Source: Amorphophallus konjac
Taxonomy: Eukaryota > Streptophyta > Magnoliopsida > Alismatales > Araceae
NCBI GenBank assembly: GCA_022559845.1
Contig: CM040125.1
Coordinates: 286,922,200 to 286,986,199 of the forward strand
DNA: 64,000 bases
Direction: 5' to 3'
The position numbers were made by a program, and so were the translations under genes. The stretch's first letter is position 1. The number at the start of each line of letters is the position of its first letter. The notes under the pieces are model-generated. The model worked only from the letters and a program-made list of their open reading frames with translations, did no database searches and was not told the origin of the DNA. This document shows, piece by piece, positions 31,621 to 43,890 of this stretch.

Positions 31621-32453
31621 GTGTCAACAAATGCCCCTCACCCCTAGGTGACGCAAATGAAGAATGATTGACGCGTGGCCCGTGGGTGTGACATCCATTT
31701 CTTATTGTTTGATATCCCATAGGACTATTTTTGTTCTTCAATTCATCCTTTTAGGATTATAATTTGGGTCAAGTAGGTCTAAATGGGCCTTAGCGTGCAT
31801 AAGCAGGGCCACTGGGCAGACAAAGTGGCTTTGGGTTAGTGATATGGCGGCTGGCTCGCTGATACGGCGGCCAGACATGTGATACGGCGGCCAGAGCATG
31901 GGTGAACTGGTGGCCATGGGCGATCCGGTAGCTAGGGAGGCGGTTGACCTGGTGGCCAAGGGTGTGCCCGATCCGACGACCCAGGCGCGGCTGATCTGGC
32001 AGCCAGCCCCTCTCTTTTCTCCTTTTAAGTGCTTCGAGAGGGTAAAACCCTCATTTCATCTCCTCACGGCGGCCAAAACCCTACGGCGGCATCTCTTTTC
32101 TTCCAGTCTTCTCTCGGCGGTTGGGGTTTCTTCATGGTGGCAGGGGCACACGGGGGCCCTCCTCCTCACCTCTTCACGGCGGCTCGAGCACACAATGGTC
32201 ATTTCCTTCTTCTCTTTGACTTCACGGTGTTAGGAAGTTCCGAGGTGTGCTATTCTTTGCAAAGAGCCTAGGCATTTGTCCTATGGCTTGTTTTTAGGGG
32301 CCATCTCACCCTACGGGTGTGGATGAGCTTCCTATTTCTCCTTTGGTAGTCCCTGGTTAAGGGGAGACTCTACCAAAATTTTTCCTTGGATTTCCTTATC
32401 TGTCTTCTTTAATTCTAACTTCATTTCTTTTCTGGGTTCATTCGGCAGGTAGA
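31621..32453 (+). promoter_or_regulatory. Upstream region and 5' leader of the PMD-like gene
   Basis: A cluster of gatacggcggccag-type repeats (31843-31990) precedes a leader-like stretch with aaaccct and ttcttcc motifs (32040-32110). Just before the first ATG (32454) is ttcggcag followed by gtagaatgg, a plausible intron acceptor, so a 5'-UTR intron is possible. No clear TATA box was found. Confidence 0.35.
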
Positions 32454-35224
32454 ATGGCTTCAGCATGTGACTCCGCAGTAGACTCCTTCGGCCCCGTTGT
32501 AACGTGGGCGAATATTAATGACTTCAGCCGAGGTCACGAGAGAATTACTGTGGTTGCAGAATCATCTAATTCCGACATAGATATCGTGTCGGTGGGACAA
32601 ATCTTGGCTAGGGAAGGAGGTGTTTTCATCTTCAGCCGTAGTGGAAACTATCGCAAGGATCATCCCAAAGACAAATGTCTCCTTCCTTTTATCAGCAGAT
32701 TCAACATCACAGGGAAGAGGGATGTATTGCTAGCATGACAAGTTGAGGTAGCAATCTTGACAAAGAGGGATAACCTTAAAGGCATTGTTCAGCGGGTTGA
32801 GGCCATATATCTCTCGGGTGAGCCTCGCAAATGGAATATGGTGCTGGGCTTGACAGAACTATTGCCGTCAGAAAATATGTTGACCCAAGCTCCGAAATTC
32901 ACACCAGCACGATGGGTCGACACTGTGGGGTGAGTGCATAAAGAAAAATCTGGCTTCGGGTTGTTTCTAGCACCCTTGAAGTGGGGCTTCAGGGAAGAAC
33001 CTTTTATCCTAGACTGCCTAGTTGTGCAGTCTAAATACCAATTGGCAGTAGGCTAGTTAAGGCAGCAGATGCTCATTCTTTCAAGGCTGGAGCAGTAGAG
33101 TTCACTGATTATGTGCTGAAAGGATATGCCCCAATTCTAATGAGGGCAAGAGTGTTCCACAACGTCTATGCCTCCCATTTTAGATATCCCATCTCAAAGG
33201 GATTATTCTACGGTTTAATAGAAGTATTCAACCCTGAGTTCAATACCTTCTACATAGCAGAGGGCGAGACTTCTTTGGATCTGTGGAGTCTTTCTCAGCT
33301 TAGTGGGCTGCCCATTGATGGTGAGCCCTATGAGGAAGTGTGTCTGGCGGACCTCCTGAAGAATGAATCAAATGGAGAGGGCCGATACTTTATAGGCTTT
33401 GCATACCGGTACCTGATGAAGGTGTACAGGACATTATGCTTATCCTATTATGCAGACCCTTCTAAGGCCTCCTCATCCCGGGCTAGGAAGAAAGGTGATA
33501 GAAAGAAGGTCCGTATGGGTATGTGGATTCAATTCTTCTTCCAGGGCGCCACCAAATATGCGGATTACCCTTCAGTAATGCCGGCAGCAACAAAGTTGAT
33601 GCGGGGTGCCTGGTACAAGGCTGGTCTCCCCTCTTTTGTGCAACAGGGGTAACGAGGAGGGCCAAATTGAGCAGGAGTGGATGCCATCACTCATTGTGCG
33701 GTTTTCTTGACTTACTGGATCTGCTTGTTCGCTCTCCCTCACGGGGATGATACGGTTATCTGCCCGGAAGCTATTTACCCTACTTGCCAGATGGCCTGGG
33801 GCATGAAATTGTCACTTTGCCCAGCGGGTCTGTGCCTCATTTACAATATGTTGGGGGAGCTTCATCGATCACTCATCCCCCCGAATCTTCGGACGATAGG
33901 CACCCTTCATTTCTTTAATGCATGGGTCTGTGTGTTATTTCCTAAATTTGCTCCGAGGACTCTTCAGGCGCCAACATTGTTTCCTCACATGCTTGAATTT
34001 GCCAGCTCGGAGCCAGGCCCAGCCACGAAGCAACTTTTTTCCATTCGGGGTTAGCTGACCAAGGTCCCCATATATAGATTCTTCAGGTACAATTCATTTT
34101 TGGAGCTTGGCAGTGCACACAAGGCCGCTGGTTAATCGTTTCCGTGAATGTAAAATGGAAGAGACAGAAGCATATACTCATCCAGTTTCAAGTGTCCCGG
34201 CGTATCGCCCAATTTTAGAGCCTGAGCTAGTTCACTGGGTGTTGGCCATACACCCCAGTGTATTGGTCTTTAGAAAAGGTAGCAGTATGTATATGGAGCC
34301 TTATTACCCATTTAGATTAGGGCAGAATTTTGGGTATGATCAACATATTCCTCCATTGTCTGCATGGTTCCCCCTGGAGAGAAGGACCAAACATGGCGCT
34401 TCTATTACCGAGGATGGTAGAACATGGTGGGATTTTTTTCATAGGTGGAGGCTCATACATTTAGAGTTCCAGCTCCCGGGCACCTTCTGCGGGTTACTGC
34501 TGAGTATGTAAAATGGTGGAATGCTCGAACGAGCTTTTATCGAAACTTCAAGATTGAATGCTGGGGCATCACTGAGCGGAAGTTTCTGAGTAGCCATGTT
34601 GCACCTGTATTTGATATTGATGAAACTCATCTCATAAGGTTTTGGTCTCAGAGGCCCCAGGAAGTAGAGACATATACTCAGGCCTGAAAGTCTGAAAGAA
34701 GGGAGCTCAGAAGCTGTTGTTGGAGCTTCCGACTATTGATGATGATAAATTTTGTCAGACGCTAAAAAGGTTGTGCCTAGTCGGGGGCACTCGGCTAGAT
34801 ATGCAACACTTCCTTCTTCCTGTGGAGGAGCACAGGCCTTCCGCTATTCCATGGCGTTCAGAAGCTGACCGGCACTGTCCGTATCGTGCCTTTGTAAGAA
34901 AGGAGGACCAGACTGAAATGTACTATCGCCAGACCTCATGGCTATTCATTATAAACATTCATGGTCTGAATATTAACAGTCCGTCTGAGGCAATATTGGG
35001 CCAACCATTGTTTGTTGCTTTTAAGTACGCCGATGGTTGGGGCATGGACCACTTCGGCTTATATCACCACCTCGCTTCACGTCAACACCCCAACCTTGCT
35101 CACCTTGCAGATCGTTGCGAGATCATCACGCATGTTTGTTGGCTTATTAAGGAAGCCTCCTCTCGAGACAAAGAAGTGGCCTTATTCTATTGGCCCCTCT
35201 CCCGTCTCTATAACGGACCGGCAG

Positions 35225-35343
35225 GTATGCTCTTGCTTACGCAACTTTAGTCAACAAGCATCTTTTGGGCTATGACAATCACTGACATATATATTTATAT
35301 ATATATATATATTTATATATGTATGTATCTTTTTCCTTTCCAG
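35225..35343 (+). other. Intron in the PMD-like gene
   Basis: Donor gcag/gtatgc, acceptor cctttccag/at. It contains a TA-rich microsatellite (about 35283-35328). The flanking exons join in phase 1. Confidence 0.65.
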
Positions 35344-35637
35344 ATAGGCCAGATGTTCACCAACAGGGCAAATATCGCCAGCTAATCTCACGGGCCCAGA
35401 AGCCCGCCCGTTTTGACGTTCCGGCTTTTGCTCCCACAACCACTCCATTGCCGCCTGGAGATAAGGGGAAAAGAAAGGCTTCATCGGTTAGAATGACGGT
35501 CACACGAGCTAAAAGAGCCCGTGCTGCTGTGGTTGAGCAAGTGGCTTCCACGGCTACTAGTACCGAGGTTGGCCCGCCTTCGGTACCATCTTTTGAGGAA
35601 TTCGCTACTTCCCGCGCTGCACCATCTACGGTGGAAG

Positions 35638-35723
35638 GTATGTTACAAACATATATACACATGTATCTTATGGTTTACATCAGGGCTTGATCTTGATAAC
35701 TTGATCTGTGCATCTGATAACAG
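35638..35723 (+). other. Intron in the PMD-like gene
   Basis: Donor gaag/gtatgt, acceptor gataacag/ca. Phase 1; the frame is kept. Confidence 0.6.
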
Positions 35724-35861
35724 CATCAATAGCTGCACTGGCTCAAACTGTCACAGAAACTACTGGTGTGGCAAGAATAAGTGGGGCTGAAATAGAAGCC
35801 CCTACTCAGAGTCCCGAGAGGGAGACCTTTCCTTCTCCCACCCTAGTTGATGAAGTAGGAG

Positions 35862-35947
35862 GTAAGTTTGATGACCTTATTTCTGAACCCTTTTTAGAGT
35901 CTATAATTTCTTCCATGTCTCATTCTCTTCTTCATATTGTATTGCAG
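35862..35947 (+). other. Intron in the PMD-like gene
   Basis: Donor ggag/gtaagt, acceptor tattgcag/gg. Phase 1; the frame is kept. Confidence 0.65.
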
Positions 35948-37084
35948 GGGCCTCTGAAATTTTGCTTGCAACCACAGTTCAACTCCCGGACGCTCCTTTA
36001 CTTCGAAGGGGGCGACGGACAGCATTGAAAGAAGTAGCAATCCCGGCGTGACGTGTTACCACTCGTGCATCTTTTCAGTTGGGGGCTGAGGCAACTGAGG
36101 GGGCCGCACAAGGTGGACTTGAGACTGGGCAGAGGGTAGGTGGTCAAGTGGAGAGCTCCACTGAAATCTCATCCTCTCCCTCTGAAGAGCAAGTCTATTA
36201 TGGTTATTCTGATGTTGCGGGCAATGTTGAAATTGCCGAGGGAGGCTCTCCCTCCTCCCATGTTTTAACAAGTGGGCTTCCCATGTTCAGCCCACCTAGG
36301 ATTATAACTCAGGTTTTCATCACTGAAGAAACTTCTCTGAAGGTGACTGAGGAACATCCTGCTGCGCCTGCTATTGAGCTGCCAGTGGAAGAGCCCGCAA
36401 CTGATTCAATCATCAAATTACTAGGACCCGAGTCAACATCAGTTGAAGTAAGCCTTAAACCTTTTTTCCTCCTTACTTTCATTCGGCCAAGCAGGCTATC
36501 TTACCCTTTTTGCTTATTCTATTTCTTCAAGTGCTGACTACACTTGTCGAAACACCAGCTCCAACTATTAGCAATGCTCTCCTAGTTCAAGCATTGGGTC
36601 CTTCACCTGCCGCGCCTGTAGCTTCAGAGGACGTTGTGCCTGTAGTGCGGCCTATGGCCGTCAGAGCTTTACCGGGGGTTGACATAAGGCTGATCGACCC
36701 GGGTGCACAGGAAGAGACTTCAGGACTTAGCCATATCCCCGAGTTGAGGCCGGAAGTAGACTCTGCCCGAGCTTCAGCTTTTACAGCTACAGCAGCACAT
36801 GTGTCTTCCTTGTATGGTTTTATTGTTATTTTCCCCTTTTTTTCATTACTATGTTCCTTCATGTATGCGCCTGAGAGTAACTATCCTGGTAATGAGAGCA
36901 ACAAATACTTCGCCATTTTTTTCGAGGGCTTGACGCGTGAATGTAGGAGAGCACTAACCCCTTCAGAGAAGGGATGAGGGGATCGCTCCACTACACTGCG
37001 AGCGCCTCGCAAACCCAAGATGTGGGTGTTATTGAGGAAATTTACTTAGGCCACTGAGGTTACCGAAACATGGGAAACATAGGC

Positions 37085-37616
37085 ATAAAGCCTGAGCTTA
37101 GTGTTCAAGCTTGAATCTTGGTATCACAAGATCGATGGGGTTTGTTCATCGGCGTTGGGTAAACGCCCAAGCAAAGAGAACGGTTCCAGTGGTATGGGCA
37201 TAAGGCCTATACCGAAGGATTTAAGCATCGATCTTAACACTAATTTTAGAGGCTCGATGGTAGTTTGTTCATTGGCACGGGGTAAATGCCGAAGCAAAAG
37301 GAGGTTGGTTTTAGGAGCATAGATGTAAGGCCTATACCGGAGGATTTAAGCATCGACCCTGATGATGATGTCAACGGATTGATGAAGGTTTATTCATCGA
37401 CATTGGGTAGGTGCTGAAGCAAAGGGGGTTTTGCTTTAGCAGTTTGGGCGTAAGGCCTATACCGAAGGGTTCGAGCATTGACCTTTACGATAATGTCATA
37501 GAGTCAATGGTGATTTTTTCATCGGCATGGGGTAAATGTCGAAGCAAAGGAGGATTTGTTTTAACAGTATCGGCATAAGGCCTATACTGGAGGGTTTAAG
37601 CATCAACCCTGACGAT
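37085..37616 (+). repeat. 125-bp tandem array, left part
   Basis: Units share taaggcctatacc, ttaagcatcgacc, gtttgttcatcggcatgggg and gtaaatgccgaagcaaag. The taaggcc landmark occurs at 37201, 37326, 37451 and 37576, exactly 125 bp apart, with a diverged first copy at 37085. The array is cut by the Sirevirus and resumes at 47827. Confidence 0.88.
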
Positions 37617-39462
37617 TGTTGGTCCCAAGTATGCCAGAGCGTGGACAAGAAGGGGGGGTTGAATTGTCCCCCAAATGGAATTTAGATTTTAAAAGAAATT
37701 GTTGCATTAAAATTAAGTTGATAGATGGATCTAACTCAACTCAAGCTAAGACAGAGATTGACGTGATTCACTATGTCTCCCAGTCACACTCGACTAAGCA
37801 TGAAAACATAAGTAGTCAAACCACAACCAGCATTCACACAGTGTGAGAGAACTTTTAGGTGGTTCGGCAGGACCTTCACGTCCTCATACATCCACCCCTC
37901 ACCAAAATGGTGAGGATTCACTCGCTCCAATAAGAGCACACACGGAGTGTTACCTCCTACACACACATGGAGACTTTGTCTCTAGAACGATCCAATGACT
38001 GGATCTAAAAATCACACACACACGCTGTCGGAATTGCAGCAAACCTCACACGATCGTGCACAGACGGTCACATACACAGAGTTACTATAAAATCAGAGAC
38101 AAAAAATGAGTGTTCAAGGTAAATGAATCAATGAAATGATAATCAAAGAAATCTCCCTGATCCGTAGTGAAAAAGCTCCAGGAGAGGTACGACCTGGATG
38201 TAGCTTTGTCTTCTTCGATCCTCTCCTTCTCTTCGAGTTTCTTCAAGCTCTTGATACTTGAAAACAAGCATACGCACTATCTCTCTCTTTTTCTTCTGCT
38301 CAATCTCACAGATCTCACTCTTTCAGATTTTTCACGAATGCTCATTTTTCTCGCTCTTTTTCAATTCTTCCAGCTCTCTATCTTTTCATCTTCGAGAAGG
38401 GCTTGTATTTATAGGACGGAAAACTTGAATTTCTAGAAATATTCTTATCCATAAGAAAATCCTTTTATTTGTCCAAGTGTCAAGAACATTTTGAGAGAAT
38501 GCCACGTGCTTAGGAAGATGTGCCAAGTTACCTTGGATCACATGTCAAGATGACTGGGCTTTGAAGACTTGTGACTGGCATAAGTTTTCACGGGCTTGGC
38601 TATTTGTCAGTCTTGACAACCTATTATTCACCCTTATCTCTTATATGTCAGCCATAGGGACTTATTTTTCACCTTTAGTCCATACGACCCGTCGCCTTTG
38701 CCTTCATTTGCTGCTTTGCGAACTTCAACATCCATAGAGTCAACTCCAGAAGCACGTTAAGTCGACTCCGCTTCTTGGCTTTTCAAATGTTTAGCCCTGT
38801 CACATATTTTTCAGCCTTATGGATCTAGTATACACCCTTATCTCTTATTTGTCGGCCTTAGCTAGTCATTTGTCACCCTTATCGCCTTGAGCCGTCACCT
38901 TTGAAAAGTCCTTCTCTGCTTAAATCGTCGCCATCACTTATTTTTCACCGTTGCGAGATATTATACACCCTTGTTCAACTATTTGTCCGCCTTAAAGCCC
39001 ATTTGTCACCCTTATTCATTTGTTACCAGTGATGCTTCCTTCTTCAGCTTAACTGGCTTGGTAGCATGGCTACGTAGACGCACAGAGAGTGCTGCGTCAA
39101 CGTAACAATGTGGAACTTGTTCACTTCAGCCTCATTTCTCATTCTTTAGCCGGATGACATATTTTTCAGATGTAAATATCCATTTGTCACCCGAAACACT
39201 TATTTTTCACCTTTAAGCTTCTATTTGACATATGTAAACTGCTATTTGACACCCTTAGCTTCTTCAGTTGGCGAGTGAGCTCGAGTCGACTTGTTGGCTT
39301 CTGAAGTCGACTTGAAATCACTTTTTGTCCAAAATTTGACCATGTATGAGCAAAGTAAACACACCCTTGATTAGAAAACATTCTTCCATGATCATCACAA
39401 TATGCACACACAATTTGTCATCATTAAAATCTAATCATCAAAATCAACATGGAGATCCAACA
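37617..39462 (-). repeat. Element S 3' LTR
   Basis: 1846 bp, from tgttggtcccaag to gagatccaaca on the plus strand. It has a TATA box on the minus strand (38406-38413). The part 38600-39260 holds about a dozen degenerate copies of a tatttgtcacccttat or tatttttcacc motif. Confidence 0.92.
38406..38413 (-). promoter_or_regulatory. TATA box in element S LTR
   Basis: The minus strand reads cctataaatacaagccc. It is conserved in the other LTR at 46765-46772. Confidence 0.75.
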
Positions 39463-40868
39463 ATCTCCCCCTTTTTGATGATGACAAAATAAATGATGTG
39501 TGCTTAAATTTTAACTCATGTGTCAAATCATTTTTTTAAAGTTGAAAATGTGTATTTACTATGTATGAAAATGTGCAGAATGCAAAATGCAAGAGTTATT
39601 TAGTATGTAGTATGAGACAAGACAAGTCAGAATTATTTGAATTATTCTCCCCCTTTTTGTCATCAACAAAAAAGAACAATTGGCATCTAGGGTTAAAACA
39701 TAGAATATGAAATATGAATTGAATTCAAGCAATCATGCATGCAAACTGTATCAGTCATGCATATTATATAGCTATGTCCCCTAAACGGGGCAAATGATAT
39801 GGAATGACACTGAATTTGAATTAAAGAAGGAAACATAAGTTATGACTAAGTAAGGCAATGCATGCATATGCTAGAGAAAATCATGTACTATGATCACTAC
39901 AAATGCAGGATATACATTTAGCACAATGGCACCTAGAGTATAATAGTGTAGGTGAATGAAAAATGAACTGTAAAGCATATGGATGTCTAGAGTTTCTTAA
40001 GAACACTAAAAGGTTATATCATTTCTACATTTTCATATTGGCTCCTCGACTTTTGGTAGCTTCACACAACCCCTTTTTTTTATTTGGACTTCATCGTTTT
40101 ACACAAGTTTCACCCTTTGTTTCAAGGGTGATTCCTGGTTACTAGGATTCATCACATGTGGATTTTGCTTCACTGTTCGACGCGAGTTTCTTCATTTATT
40201 TCAGTGAGGATTCCCAGCTACTAAGTTCCACTTTTCACTTATTGATGCTTTCTTGGGGTAGGCAGCTTTTTCCTCACGATTCGCCTTATTTCCATGTAAA
40301 GATTCAACTCCCTATAGAGTGTTGAGAAGAAGATCTAAAATCCTTATAGATTAGAGTCATTCATTTCATCAAGTGCAAAATGTGTGTGGGTGATTGGCTT
40401 GAAAGTATAAGCAGAATTTGCCATGCCATATCATTAACTCCCCCTAAATGTATGCACCAATGAAAAATTTTCTCCCCCTTAGTTCATACCATGCTTCTCA
40501 AAAGATCAAACCAGTGTATTTTTATTTAACAAAGGGGATAAGGTCTTAGAATTTTTTAAGGAAATGGTTTGTAAGATATATACATGCAAGCAATAATGAA
40601 TTGATTATGTAATCATGCAAGGTTGATTACTAGTACTTGGTGGAGAACTGAGATCCGAAGACCACCTCGCACGCAGTGGAAGTTTCCAGTTGGACTTAAT
40701 CCAACCTTCTCTAACCACCATTTTATATACCAAGTAATCATGGCATTCAAACACACAATAGTATAGTGAAGATCCTATCTACATGTATGCAAATGCTGAA
40801 GAACAATGAAATAAAAAAAAGTATTTGCTATAGAAGAATGATTGTGAACCCTACTCTTCTATGGACAA
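39463..40868 (-). other. Element S non-coding region with several polypurine tracts
   Basis: No ORF of note. The main tract adjoins the 3' LTR (39463-39485; minus strand gtcatcatcaaaaagggggaga). Further tracts are at about 39649-39665, 40440-40447 and 40469-40482 (complements of tctccccctttttgtcatc, ctccccctaaatg and tctcccccttag). Repeated polypurine tracts in this region are characteristic of Sireviruses. Confidence 0.75.
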
Positions 40869-43800
40869 TTATTCCTCAAATCTGTAAATTCCTAATTCTC
40901 TTCTTATTTTGACAAACTTTTCAGCATTCAAAGGTTTTGTAAAAATATCAACAAGTTGATTATCAGTATGTACATGAACAAGTTCAAAATGACTTTTATT
41001 CACATGATCCCGCAAAAAATGGTGACGAATTTCAATGTCTTTTATGCGAGAATGCAGAACATGATTTTTTGAAATTTTAATAGCAGATGTATTATCACAC
41101 AGAATGGGTGTATTATCCAATGTAATACCAAAATCAACTAGTTGCTGCTGAATCCAAAGCACCTGTGCTACACAACTACCTAAAGCCATGTATTTGGCCT
41201 CAGTAGTTGACAGTGCCACAATATGTTGTTTCCTAGAGGCCCATGAAACCATGTAGCCCCCTAGAAACTGACAGTAACCACTAGTGCTCTTGCGATCCAC
41301 CAGACACCCAGCATAATCAGAATTCGTATATGCTACTAAATCAAAATTGCCACTACATGGAAATCAAAGACTAAGATCGACGGTGCCATGCAAATATCTA
41401 AAAATTCTCTTAACTGCCAACATGTGTGAATGTTTTGGATCAGACTGAAATCTAGCACACATGCATACATTGAACATAATGTATGGCCTACTAGCAGTCA
41501 AGTAATGTAATGATCCAATCATGCCTCTAAAAAGTCTCTATTCAACAGACTTATCTTTCTCTTGATCCTTTGTTAGTCTGGCAGAAGTGGGCATTGGTGT
41601 CTTCTGTGGCTTGACAGCATCAAACTTAAACTTCTTAAGCAACTCCAACGTGTATTTCTTCTGATTAATAAAAATTCCATCCTTCGATTGCTTCACCTGT
41701 AAACCCAAGAAAAATGTCAGTTCTCCCATTAAACTCATCTCAAACTCCCCCTGCATCAATTTAGAAAATTCATCATTCAAAGAATCTGTTGTGGCTCCAA
41801 ACATAATGTCATCTACATATACTTGAACGATGATCATATGTTCATTGTAGCTCCTAATGAAAAGTGTTTGATCTATATTACCTCTTTTGAAGCCATTTTT
41901 TGTCAGGAAGATACTCAACCTTTCGTACCAGGCTCGGGGGGCTTGCTTCAGACCATATAGTGCTTTATCAAGCTTTTACACTTGGTCTGGGTGACTTTCA
42001 TTCTCAAAACCTGGTGGCTGCTCAACGTACACTTCTTCCTTCACAAAGCCATTCAAAAATTCACTTTTGACATCCATTTGGAAGAGTTTAATATTGCTAA
42101 TACAAGCAAAGTCAAGTAATAAATGTACAGCTTCTAGCCTAGCCACAGGTGCAAAAGATTCCTCAAAATCAATTCCTAACTCTTGGCTATAGCCTTTGGC
42201 TACTAGCCGGGTTTTATTTCTAATTACCATCCCCTAATCACTAAGTTTGTTCTTGAAAACCCACTTAGTTCCTATTACAGGGTGACTCTTAGGTCTAGAC
42301 ACAAAAAATCACACCTTATTCCTTTGGAATTGGTGTAATTCCTCTTGCATAGTCAAGATCCAAGAATTGTCATTTAGAGCTTCTTCTATGGACTTAGGTT
42401 CAGACTAGGACAACAAAGCTATATAATCAGTTTCGAGTACTCCCCTGAATGCAGCTCTCGTCTTCACTCCTTGTTCCACATCTCCTATCACATTATCTTG
42501 TGGATGATCTCGGTGGAATGTCCATTGTTTTGGGAGGTTCTTAATCTGACTTTGTTGTTCGACTTCTTCTTGATTTGGAGCTTCTTCATTGTTTTTACTT
42601 GATTCTGCCTTATCCACATCAACTATCTCTTCATTAATCTTCTGCTCTTCTTTTTCTTTAGACCCTGCATCAAGAAAATGTGTATCCTTATCCGTCATCG
42701 TTGAAGTATATTCATCGATCACTACATGAGGATTTTCTTCAACTACAAGAGTGCGTAGGTTATATACTCGATAAGCTCTAGAAGATAAAGCATATCCAAG
42801 AAAAATACCTCTATCACTCTTGGCTGCAAACTTTTCCAAATTATCTTTAAAATTATTCAAAATGTAACATGGTGACTCAAAAGGTTTTAAATGAGCAATG
42901 TTGGGTTTCTTACCTTTATACAACTCATATGGCATTTTTTAAAGTAAGGGTCTTACCATAGCTTTGTTGATTATGTAGCAAGCTGTGCTAACTGCCTCAG
43001 CCCAAAAATACCTTGGTAGCTCGTTCTCAGCTAGCATTGTCCTCGCCATTTCCACAAGTGTTCTGTTCTTTCTTTCCACAACTCCATTTTGTTGAGGTGT
43101 TCGAGGTGCTAAGAAGTTATGTGCAAACCCCTGCTTCCTACAGAAAACATCGAAGTCATGGTTGTCACATTCTTTACCATGATCACTCTGAATGGATTTA
43201 ATACTATACCCCTTTTCATTTTGAATTTTTCTGCACAACTCTTCGAACTCCTGCAATGCATCACTTTTGTGAGATAAAAATAATAGCCAGGTATATCTAG
43301 ATTAGTCATCAACAATCATAAATCCATAGTGTTTTCTCCCAGGACTATGAGTTCTAGACGGACCAAATAAGTCTTAAGTGTAGAACCTCAAGAGGTCTAG
43401 AAGTAGAAACAATGTTCTTAGGTTTAAATGAAATCCTGGTTTGTTTTCCCATGGCACATGCATCACAGATTTTATCTCTATCAAAATTCAGCTTTGGTAG
43501 CCCTCTTACCAAATCAAGTCTCACTAATTTTGACAAAACACTAAAACTAGCATGACCGAGTCGACGATGCCACAACCAGACATCATCTGATTTATTAGCA
43601 ACCAAACAAAAATTTTCTTTTGACAAATTTTCTAAATCAAGAATGTAAATGTTGTGATCTCTAACACCAAAGAATTTTATTTCATTTGTTTGAATATCTA
43701 CAATTGAACAATGTGAATCTTCAAAAATTACTTTATGACCCTTGTCACAAAGTTGGCTAATACTAAGCAAACTATGATTTAAACCATCAACAAGTAATAC

Positions 43801-43890
43801 ATCATCAATAGGCTGGTTCAGATTCTTAACTATTCGCCCAATTCCAACAATCGTACCTTTATCTTTACCACCAAAAGTTTTCAGTCCTCC
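40869..43890 (-). pseudogene. pol: Element S pol: protease end, integrase, RT and RNase H
   Basis: The GAG-pre-integrase and integrase zinc region ([20 protein letters not shown], 43440-43590) is followed by the integrase core with SDHGKE and PQQNGVVERKNRT (43050-43200). A long acidic linker precedes [23 protein letters not shown] (about 42140-42210), YVDDIM (41803-41820) and VKQSKDGIF. RNase H shows DRKSTSGYCQFLGGY (41255-41300), ALSTTEAKYMA and RHHFLRDHV, ending near 40869. Stops occur near 42934, 42404, 42232, 41975 and 41537 and elsewhere, and one frameshift lies between 43256 and 43354. From 43256 down, all pieces share one frame. Confidence 0.88.

Larger units (their letters stand above)
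32454..36974 (+). pseudogene. Plant mobile domain (PMD, aminotransferase-like) gene, intron-containing, broken
   Basis: From ATG 32454 the reading frames include the PMD-family core: AGAVEFTDYVLKG (33090), ASHFRYPISKGLFYGLIEVF, LSQLSGLPIDGEPYEE, and later VFLTYWICLFALPHGDD and TLHFFNAWVCVLFPKF (33700-33950). PMD proteins are nuclear silencing-linked proteins that are often captured by transposons. The 3' half has clear plant introns at 35225-35343, 35638-35723 and 35862-35947; all three are phase 1 and keep the frame. A fourth candidate (36448-36531) does not join in frame. The C-terminal exons are Ser/Pro/Glu-rich and look disordered. Damage: TGA at 32736, stops at 33650 and about 33668, frameshifts near 34110, 34450 and 34700, and TGA near 36048. 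It is a decayed host gene copy or a transposon-borne aORF. Confidence 0.65.
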
